Shown piece after piece: positions 1 through 5,702 of a stretch of 64,000 bases of DNA. Position 1 is the stretch's first letter. Every line of letters starts with the position of its first letter. Both the position numbers and the translations under genes were made by a program. A model generated the notes under the pieces. That model was not told where the DNA came from. It saw nothing but the letters and a program-made list of their open reading frames with translations, and did no database searches. The stretch spans positions 1-64,000 of the forward strand of contig JARLHV010000014.1 in NCBI GenBank assembly GCA_031292055.1, given 5' to 3'. The DNA is from Desulfosporosinus sp. (GTDB taxonomy: Bacteria > Bacillota > Desulfitobacteriia > Desulfitobacteriales > Desulfitobacteriaceae).

Positions 1-121
1 GAGAGCGATGGAAAAAGAGACATACGTCAGCATCCTGTGCCAAGGAGGGATTGCGCTGTTTGCCGATAGCTACGCACTCATTTTCCGAGATGGATGCACT
101 CACTCTCCGAATCAACTGCAC

Positions 122-409
122 TTATAAAACGAAATATTCACCCTCCGCTGAATTCGGCGTAGGGTATATTGAACGCTGAGTTTGTCGTTTATAAAAGACA
201 TAGAGGAAAGGTACTAATGGGAGAAATTGCAGAATTGGCAAAATTAATCGCCCATACTCATAAAACCCAACTGGAAAATTAATAACATAATCAGCATAGG
301 TATGTTCAAGCCATGCCTTAAGCCATACCGAGAAAACAACACTCAGTTTTAATAAAAGGATTAATAGAGAAAGTATAAAAGATATAAAGGTAACTTTTTT
401 AAAATTCAT
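122..409 (-). CDS. small two-helix membrane protein, function unknown
   Basis: A predicted 95-residue protein with two hydrophobic stretches, about residues 5-28 and 58-83, and a polar C-terminal tail. I chose the ATG at 409 because GAGGG lies just upstream on the minus strand; the longer reading from 442 has no ribosome site. The start lies one base beyond the stop of the upstream gene (411-746), so translation is probably coupled. The first residues, MNFKK, and the general design (two helices, an FLYV segment, then a short basic end) recur in the gene at 760-963, suggesting the two are diverged paralogs. I recognise no family and assign no function. Confidence 0.6.
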   Translation of the reverse strand: MNFKKVTFISFILSLLILLLKLSVVFSVWLKAWLEHTYADYVINFPVGFYEYGRLILPILQFLPLVPFLYVFYKRQTQRSIYPTPNSAEGEYFVL

Positions 410-410
410 A

Positions 411-746
411 TTAACCCTCTTCATTCTTATTTTTAATTCCATTTAGAAGGAAAATGATTTCTGAAAATCCATAAAACAAGGCACACTGAATAGTCGAAGA
501 AATTAATATAAGGATAACTTCTGTACTCTTTAGTTCATTTGGGAAATTGTCGCTATTCCCAATTATTAAGGCACCAATTAATCCGATCACAAAGAGCGCA
601 ATACCAATAAATTTAAGAGCGTTGCCAACAGGATTTAATTGATTCGAGCGAGAAGGTGGTAATCCAGAAGAAACAGTATTTTTCTTCAATCCTAACAAAT
701 CAGCCAAACCTGGTTCATCATTCAAACCATTAACTTTATTTGCCAT
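411..746 (-). CDS. small membrane protein, function unknown
   Basis: A 111-residue protein with a polar N-terminus of about 42 residues (containing a DLLGLKK segment) followed by two hydrophobic segments, about 44-62 and 75-103, and an acidic end (NKNEEG). The ATG at 746 has a good minus-strand site, AAAGGAG, about seven bases upstream. It sits between two genes for MNFKK-starting small membrane proteins with very short spacers, so the three look co-transcribed. I recognise no family. Confidence 0.6.
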   Translation of the reverse strand: MANKVNGLNDEPGLADLLGLKKNTVSSGLPPSRSNQLNPVGNALKFIGIALFVIGLIGALIIGNSDNFPNELKSTEVILILISSTIQCALFYGFSEIIFLLNGIKNKNEEG

Positions 747-759
747 TCAAATTTCTCCT

Positions 760-963
760 TTAATTCGCTTCTTGATTTTTCCATAAAACATATAAGAATA
801 AGACAATGGTACTATATGCAAAGAGATCAATGATTTGTGCAACACTGTAAATGCCTGAATTTAAAATTAATTTAGAAATGTTAGAGATAAAAAGAGACAA
901 TTTGACAAGAGCATCTATGGATATCCCTATTAATGCCAATAAAGTGATTTTTTTAAAATTCAT
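760..963 (-). CDS. small two-helix membrane protein, paralog of the 122-409 product
   Basis: A 67-residue hydrophobic protein with segments at about 6-30 and 40-60 and a short polar end. The ATG at 963 is preceded by AGAGGTGA on the minus strand; the reading from 1020 has no such signal. Its beginning (MNFKKIT) and final segment (FLYVLWKNQ) resemble the 122-409 product (MNFKKVT and FLYVFYKRQ), and the DNA around the two start codons shares a run of T followed by AAAATTCAT on the plus strand. It is followed after 13 bases by the 411-746 gene. Function unknown. Confidence 0.55.
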   Translation of the reverse strand: MNFKKITLLALIGISIDALVKLSLFISNISKLILNSGIYSVAQIIDLFAYSTIVLFLYVLWKNQEAN

Positions 964-1050
964 ATATTTCACCTCTTTTCCATTAATAATATCACTAATA
1001 ATATCACTATCAATGGCCATTATTTTGTTGAAACATGACGAAAGCCGAAA

Positions 1051-1081
1051 GCGAAAAACACCCCAGTTTTCTGAGGTGTTT
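1051..1081 (-). terminator. intrinsic terminator of the 1089-1361 gene
   Basis: Arms 1057-1066 and 1071-1080 form a ten-pair stem with one C/A mismatch around a TTTT loop (AAAA on the minus strand). On the minus strand the stem is followed by a run of five T (1058-1054). It begins eight bases after the stop of the zinc-ribbon gene. A 20-bp part of it recurs exactly at 2109-2128 after the paralogous gene. Confidence 0.65.
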
Positions 1082-1088
1082 AATGTTT

Positions 1089-1361
1089 TTATTTTACTTG
1101 TTCCTTACCCATAAATTCATAACTGCAATGTGTGCAAATCCGCATTCCATAAGAAGAAAGTTCCCCACATTTTGGGCAACTCTTTTTATACGGTGGCACA
1201 ATCCCCGCAACGATCGGCCCAAATATCCAAGAAAAGAAACCAAGGAAGAACCACGACTTGCTTTCACGATCTTTATTTTCAGCAATAACAAGTGACAAAT
1301 ATCCGAAAATTCCAGACACAATAAAGATAATAAGCACAATGAGCCACGTTTGATCATCCAA
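1089..1361 (-). CDS. small membrane protein with C-terminal zinc ribbon
   Basis: A 90-residue protein with two hydrophobic segments (about 5-27 and 37-56) followed by a compact CxxC...CxxC zinc ribbon near the C-terminus (CPKCGEL then CTHC). The start is TTG at 1361, preceded by GAAGGGTGA on the minus strand. It is clearly related to the 2133-2438 product: same order of membrane helices and ribbon, the shared motif CPKCGELS-YG, a TTG start, a similar ribosome site, and the same terminator block downstream. Zinc ribbons of this type may bind nucleic acid or protein; nothing here fixes the function. Confidence 0.65.
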   Translation of the reverse strand: MDDQTWLIVLIIFIVSGIFGYLSLVIAENKDRESKSWFFLGFFSWIFGPIVAGIVPPYKKSCPKCGELSSYGMRICTHCSYEFMGKEQVK

Positions 1362-1384
1362 CTTTTACTCACCCTTCCTTTTTC

Positions 1385-2044
1385 CTAAGATCCATCGACT
1401 AATTTAAGACCAGACCAATCAAAGTAATCCTCTTTGCCATCATGGGATACGATTATTTTATCTGATAAAGAAGCATATGGACTTGAAAGATTACCCACAT
1501 GGACTTCAGAATGTACTAATGCTTTACTAAAATCATCAAAAACACTCTTTAATTTTGCATCTTTATCGTTAATATTCATTGCTTGATATTTATCATTAAC
1601 ATAAATTGTTAGAATTCTTCCGTCAACTTTAAAAGAAGTGATAAAATCGTTAGTTGGTTTTTTAATAATTAGATTAATACCAGAGTTCAAATCATTGTTA
1701 TAGGCCATATTTTCGTTAATATAATAACCAGTAATAGAGGCAACCAATATGAAACCTATGATCAACATTAACTTAACTGCCGATTTGTTAAATTTAACCG
1801 TTGAAGCATACTTTTCTGGATCATCAACATTGCTTACATAATGACTTTTATCTCCTGGTTTCCATTGATACCCACACGCTAAACAAGTTATTATGACCTT
1901 GTTTTTACCCGCCATCCCACCCAACAACCCTATCGGACCCAGAAGTGCTCCTCCCACAGCGGCCTTGCCTAAACCAAAACCAAAACCTTTGTTACCCGCT
2001 GATAGTTGTGTTGAACCACATCTATGACACTTGATTTCACTCAT
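1385..2044 (-). CDS. zinc-ribbon membrane protein with glycine-rich linker
   Basis: A 219-residue protein. An N-terminal split zinc ribbon (CHRCG at about 5-9 and CLACGY at about 54-59) is interrupted by a glycine-rich hydrophobic stretch (about 18-46) resembling a glycine-zipper insert. One transmembrane segment lies at about 92-110, then an exported or cytosolic domain of about 105 residues without a motif I know. The ATG at 2044 has AAGGAGG eight bases upstream on the minus strand. It lies between the two paralogous zinc-ribbon genes. The topology (ribbon, helix, globular tail) would suit a membrane sensor or anchor, but this is inference. Confidence 0.65.
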   Translation of the reverse strand: MSEIKCHRCGSTQLSAGNKGFGFGLGKAAVGGALLGPIGLLGGMAGKNKVIITCLACGYQWKPGDKSHYVSNVDDPEKYASTVKFNKSAVKLMLIIGFILVASITGYYINENMAYNNDLNSGINLIIKKPTNDFITSFKVDGRILTIYVNDKYQAMNINDKDAKLKSVFDDFSKALVHSEVHVGNLSSPYASLSDKIIVSHDGKEDYFDWSGLKLVDGS

Positions 2045-2105
2045 TGGATAATCCTCCTTAACATGATATACCTTTACGTAATCACTTTTTGTTCAGCGGA
2101 TTAAT

Positions 2106-2131
2106 AAACCCAGTTTTCTGAGGTGTTTTTT
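2106..2131 (-). terminator. decayed copy of the 1057-1080 terminator
   Basis: Bases 2109-2128 are identical to 1062-1081 (CCCAGTTTTCTGAGG and the following TGTTT). The outer part of one arm is missing here, so the hairpin is shorter (CTCAG with CTGGG on the minus strand, one G.T pair). It starts two bases after the stop of the 2133-2438 gene. Confidence 0.45.
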
Positions 2132-2132
2132 G

Positions 2133-2438
2133 TTATTCTTCATCAGTAATAAATTCTTTTGGTCTATCAGGTTTATCTTTAGGCACATAAAAAACATATC
2201 CGCAGTATTCACAAGTTCCAGTTCCGTAGGTTGATAATTCGCCACACTTTGGGCATGTTTTAGCATTCTTGGGTATTACTGAAATAGCTACCAAACCTAA
2301 CCCGCTAAAGAAAAAGCCAAAAACAAGCCAACCGAATACGGAACGATGTTTTTCCCATGCGATTGCACCACTAACAATGCCGCAGATAATACCTGCAACA
2401 ACCATAAGTGTTAAAACATCATCTAACGATCTGAACAA
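2133..2438 (-). CDS. small membrane protein with C-terminal zinc ribbon, paralog of the 1089-1361 product
   Basis: A 101-residue protein with two hydrophobic segments (about 8-27 and 34-55), then a zinc ribbon (CPKCGEL...CEYCGY, about 62-80) and a charged tail (PKDKPDRPKE). The start is TTG at 2438 with GAAGGGGGA upstream on the minus strand. Sequence order, ribbon motif, start codon and terminator match the 1089-1361 gene, so one arose by duplication of the other. It is the first gene of the minus-strand series. Confidence 0.65.
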   Translation of the reverse strand: MFRSLDDVLTLMVVAGIICGIVSGAIAWEKHRSVFGWLVFGFFFSGLGLVAISVIPKNAKTCPKCGELSTYGTGTCEYCGYVFYVPKDKPDRPKEFITDEE

Positions 2439-3009
2439 TTTTTATTCCCCCTTCTTTTTTGTTTAAACCTTGAATTCAATCCTCTTGCCCGTAATAATCT
2501 TTTAGTAATTCTACACAATGCCTTATTTTCCTTTATTATCATGATATGCCACAATTACTACATTCGATGGTGAAATTGGACATTTTGAGCTATTTCCAAA
2601 CTTACTGCTTTATACTGATGTACATGTAATAACGCTTATTATTATTGCAAAACACTAAGTAATTCCCCCTTCTCCCTATGGTTATTAACAATTGCCTAAA
2701 CATTAAGAGGTATTTTTTGCTTGTTATTAGAAGGGTAATTATAATTAACCTTAATTAGTGCTTAAATATAGGTTTAAATATGCCTAAACGTAACGTTAGA
2801 AATAGTATTATAGGCTTAAAATATTAATAACCAAGATTATACTTAGTGATTAGTCAGAATAACAATTATATAGATGAACCAACATCATGCTGATTCAGGT
2901 TATCCTCAATTTGAGGATTAGATTATCCGAAAATACCCGACATCCTAGAGTAAAACTATGTTGAAGTACCCGGCAAACGCACAGAACGTAAAAGACGCAG
3001 ATCATTAAG
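2439..3009. other. AT-rich intergenic region with a 17-bp palindrome
   Basis: I see no convincing gene in this stretch. It is very AT-rich. A perfect odd-centre palindrome, ATCCTCAA-T-TTGAGGAT, lies at 2902-2918 and could be an operator or replication/transfer-related site. The sequence CCTAAAC recurs at about 2694 and 2781. Confidence 0.4.
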
Positions 3010-3094
3010 CGCATAAACGTAAAGGGCTATTACGCTAAACAGGCATTATGCGAAAGGTTGTAAGCAGGGCACTTTTAGTCCTGCTTATTTATTT
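3010..3094 (+). ncRNA. candidate structured RNA ending in an intrinsic terminator
   Basis: CGCATAA (3010-3016) can pair with TTATGCG (3046-3052). Inside, CGTAA (3018-3022) can pair with TTACG (3030-3034). About ten bases later a terminator-like hairpin follows: AAGCAGG (3062-3068) with CCTGCTT (3080-3086), with an inner ACT/AGT stem, then TATTTATTT. No reading frame is evident. It could be a small RNA, or a leader that attenuates the 3164 gene. This is structure prediction by eye with no family match. Confidence 0.3.
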
Positions 3095-3163
3095 GATTTA
3101 ATACATAAATACCATTATACTTAAAACTGTATTTAATGTTTATAAAGATGGGAGAAATAAAGA

Positions 3164-3775
3164 GTGGACAAGAAAACATACTTAGCTTTTAGCACAGATG
3201 AGCGGGCTTATTACTTAAACGAACAAATGATAGCGGGTTCAACCTTGAAGGCGGCTTGTCAGAGTGCGGGCATTGGTTCAGAAAACATAGCGAAACTCTT
3301 TAGAGATAAAGGATTCATCCGAAACGACAAAGGATTATTCGTCACGGCTGAACAAATGGCAGATCAAACAAAAGACGCTGTACCACAGACGCAGGACGTT
3401 ATACTAACTGAGGGTATGATTACACCAACTACAGAAAATAACCCTATTGTGGGCAGTGATCATGGGGAAGGGCAAGCAATCGAAGAACAGCCACAAGGAG
3501 GGGTATCACAGCCGCTTGAAGTAGAACCTATTACAATTCCCCCCACTGTGTTTAATAACCCCGTTGTGGATATTCCTACAAGACAACAGGGACAGAAGAG
3601 GCTAGGAAGGCCACGACGTGAAGGTGGCGAAGTCATAAAGCTAACGATTGAATTAACAGTAGAAACGCATAGGGCATTAATGATTTATCGAGCGGCAAAT
3701 AATCTTTTCGCTAATCAGTTTATTGAAAAGCTGCTGAAAGAAAACATACCTGAACGCTATTTTAATCCTTTGTGA
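3164..3775 (+). CDS. putative DNA-binding protein of an integrated element
   Basis: A 203-residue protein starting at GTG 3164, with GGGAG about nine bases upstream. Residues 1-65 look like a compact helical domain of helix-turn-helix type (AACQSAGIGSENIAKLF). Residues 66-145 are a low-complexity linker rich in P, Q, T and E. The basic segment RLGRPRREGG leads into a C-terminal section of about 45 residues (strand, then two helices, ending IEKLLKENI) that resembles a ribbon-helix-helix fold. Its place beside a tRNA fragment and an integrase suggests a regulator or partition/relaxosome accessory protein of a mobile element. No family name is certain. Confidence 0.55.
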   Translation: MDKKTYLAFSTDERAYYLNEQMIAGSTLKAACQSAGIGSENIAKLFRDKGFIRNDKGLFVTAEQMADQTKDAVPQTQDVILTEGMITPTTENNPIVGSDHGEGQAIEEQPQGGVSQPLEVEPITIPPTVFNNPVVDIPTRQQGQKRLGRPRREGGEVIKLTIELTVETHRALMIYRAANNLFANQFIEKLLKENIPERYFNPL

Positions 3776-3792
3776 TATACCATACCACGCTA

Positions 3793-3839
3793 GGGTATAT
3801 GGGAACATTTTGGGAACATGTTGTCGCCTAAATATACCC
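3793..3839. repeat. inverted and direct repeats next to the attachment core
   Basis: GGGTATAT (about 3793-3800) and ATATACCC (about 3832-3839) form an inverted pair enclosing two direct copies of GGGAACAT. Repeats like these near an attachment core are often arm sites for a tyrosine integrase or its directionality factor. That role is inferred from position only. Confidence 0.3.
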
Positions 3840-3914
3840 AACATAAAAAACTGCTAAACCGCATGGTTCTAGGGCTTTCATAACATTACATAATTATGCA
3901 AAACTCGATTTTCC

Positions 3915-3962
3915 CGACTCTTAATCGGCAGGTCCCTGGTTCGATCCCTGGGTGGCGCACCA
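3915..3962 (+). other. 3' half of a tRNA-Lys(CTT) gene: probable integrase attachment core
   Basis: The sequence from CGACTCTTAATCGG to GGTGGCGCACCA matches a tRNA from the anticodon stem-loop to the CCA end. The loop CTCTTAA gives anticodon CTT (Lys). The T-loop is TTCGATC, and its stem (CCTGG/CCTGG) has a T/T mismatch. No matching 5' half (acceptor, D arm) is found upstream, so this cannot make a tRNA. A 3' tRNA fragment next to a tyrosine integrase is the usual signature of an att site. The integrase start lies 118 bases downstream. Confidence 0.7.
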
Positions 3963-4079
3963 AAACGACTATTTCACAGCATTTTATACACTTTTAGCCA
4001 TGTTGCATAGCATATGATTTTCAGAGTGTGAACAGCTAGTCAGTTGCTTCATATTTTAAGGAAATCGAGGTTATGTAAT

Positions 4080-5045
4080 GTGGCTAAAATTCGTTTAAAG
4101 GCTAACTTAGGACAATCAGATTCAATTCAGATGGAGACTGCTTTTGATGAGTTCATACGGTACAGTAAAGCAAAAAACTTAGCACCAATTACTCTTACCA
4201 ACTATCAGAGGGAGTTTAAATCCTTTCATTTCTTCTACAATGGTAGCATACAGGACATCTCAGGGGATACCGTTATACAGTACATCGAATACCTACAAAA
4301 GAGGGATATTGTCACAGCTACGGTCAACACAGCACTAAGACATCTAAGGGCAATCCTTAACTACTGGGCAGAGCAGAACTATTGTAAACCTGTTAGGATC
4401 AAGTTGCTAAGATTTAATGAAGAAATCAAAGATACCTATACAGATGAAGAGATATCCAGACTATTGAAAAAGCCAGATGTTAAAACAGCTTCCTTCCGTG
4501 AGTACAGGACATGGGCGGTAATTAATTTCTTTATCGGTACTGGCTGTAGATTATCCACTCTTACAGCGATCAGGATTGGCGATATTGACTGGGATAACGA
4601 ACTAATTGCATATACACATACTAAGAATAAGAAGGCACAGTACACACCATTATCAAGGCATATGGCAGTGGTATTACGAGAATATATCAGCTACAGAGGT
4701 GGAGAGGACACTGACTTACTTTTCCCATCGGAGAGTAACACGAAGCTGGTGGGTACTTCTGTTGCACATGATATTGCAAAGTATAACATTAAACGAGGTG
4801 TAGAGAAGACATCAGCACATTTATTCCGTCATACCTTCGCCAAGAACTGGATAATAGAAGGTGGCGATCCCTTACGCCTACAGAAGATACTTGGACATTC
4901 TACACTGGCTATGTCGCAACACTACGCTAACCTCTACAAACAGGATTTAAAAGCAGGCTTCGAGGACTTTAATCTGTTGAGTAGGTTAAAGACTGACGAT
5001 AAGATCAGAATGGGCAAACTGAACAGTAGAGGTACACGCAAATGA
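4080..5045 (+). CDS. tyrosine-type site-specific recombinase (integrase)
   Basis: A 321-residue phage/ICE-type integrase that breaks and rejoins DNA through a 3'-phosphotyrosyl bond. The N-terminal SAM-like core-binding domain covers about residues 15-100 and the catalytic domain 120-290. Visible catalytic residues are Arg in GTGCR (about 157), Lys in THTKNKK (about 182-184), HLFRH (His 247, Arg 250), LGHS (His 273) and Tyr in QHYANL (about 282). The set is complete, so the enzyme is probably active. I take GTG at 4080, with GAGG nine bases upstream; the longer TTG start at 4044 has no such site. It reads away from the tRNA-Lys fragment. No excisionase is seen. Confidence 0.85.
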   Translation: MAKIRLKANLGQSDSIQMETAFDEFIRYSKAKNLAPITLTNYQREFKSFHFFYNGSIQDISGDTVIQYIEYLQKRDIVTATVNTALRHLRAILNYWAEQNYCKPVRIKLLRFNEEIKDTYTDEEISRLLKKPDVKTASFREYRTWAVINFFIGTGCRLSTLTAIRIGDIDWDNELIAYTHTKNKKAQYTPLSRHMAVVLREYISYRGGEDTDLLFPSESNTKLVGTSVAHDIAKYNIKRGVEKTSAHLFRHTFAKNWIIEGGDPLRLQKILGHSTLAMSQHYANLYKQDLKAGFEDFNLLSRLKTDDKIRMGKLNSRGTRK

Positions 5046-5108
5046 TGTTACTGATCTCAAAAGGGATTGTCTGTTGTTAGATAGTTGAAGGCTTATCAGC
5101 CGATTTAT

Positions 5109-5231
5109 ATGTGGACCTCTGTAGATTACATTGGAAATCCCAACGGAAATACAAGCGGCAACTTATTGTCTATACCATCTAGTTTATTGAATAGTAATTC
5201 TTTTATTGATTACTTTGCAAATTCCAATTAA
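5109..5231 (+). pseudogene. possible 3' remnant of a surface-protein gene
   Basis: An open frame of 40 codons rich in Asn, Ser and Gly (DYIGNPNGNTSGNLL, ending FANSN), followed 15 bases later by a strong hairpin terminator. The composition resembles secreted repeat proteins, but there is no ribosome site and the segment is too short to classify. A coding-like tail plus a terminator suggests the end of a gene whose front was lost when the integrase region arrived. Chance is a real alternative. Confidence 0.2.
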
Positions 5232-5246
5232 ACAAATAGTCAATAC

Positions 5247-5292
5247 AAAAGCTAAATAAAATAATGTAAAGATATTATTTCATTTAGCTTTT
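5247..5292 (+). terminator. long hairpin, probable terminator
   Basis: AAAAGCTAAAT... (5247-5264) pairs with ...ATTTAGCTTTT (5275-5292): 18 positions with one mismatch around a ten-base loop. A T-rich tail overlaps the second arm (CTTTTACTTTTAA). The stem is almost symmetrical, so it could act in both directions. Confidence 0.5.
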
Positions 5293-5702
5293 ACTTTTAA
5301 TACGAGGTTTTTATTTTTATGATTAAACGTTAACTCTTGCGTTTTCAGTCACCCATCGAACCCCACCACTTAGCCTCTACCAAAATTAAACCATTGTATT
5401 AACTAGTATTTTGACTTTTTATATGTATATTCAATCCGGAGTTTTTTTAAGCTATTGTAACCCTCTCTTTCTGCTAAAATAAGAGGGAAAGAGAGGGTGA
5501 AGTGAAAAAACTACTTTGCAAAGATTAATAAGATATAAATAGAATGTTTACCACTTTGAACGTGGTTTGAATAAACAGTCTGAAGGCAGAGTGAACCCAA
5601 TGATTTGCAGGGATCTTTAGGAATAAATCGAATACCAACAAATGAAGAGATTATTCTTTAGAGAGGTGGTAAACAAATTTTAATGGGAGGAAAGAGAGAA
5701 TT
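5293..5702. other. leader region of the CWB2-RCC1 gene with an 11-bp inverted repeat
   Basis: No gene is seen. CCCTCTCTTTC (5461-5471) and GAAAGAGAGGG (5487-5497) form a perfect 11-bp stem with a 15-base loop and no T-tract, more like an operator or RNA structure than a terminator. I looked for cyclic-di-GMP riboswitch signatures in 5500-5700 because of the surface-protein gene downstream, and found none I could defend. Confidence 0.35.

Noticed and set aside
2..127. Open frame entering from the left edge (from ATG 8: MEKETYVSILCQGG...)
   Set aside because: Only about 40 codons are visible and a second frame is also open through this part. No family could be recognised, so I did not call a partial gene.
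1094..1372. Minus-strand frame of 92 codons overlapping the zinc-ribbon gene
   Set aside because: It lies in another frame over 1089-1361, which has the ribosome site, membrane helices and CxxC pairs.
5500..5700. Cyclic-di-GMP or other riboswitch before the CWB2-RCC1 gene
   Set aside because: No conserved core of either cyclic-di-GMP class, or of another riboswitch I know, is present in the leader.
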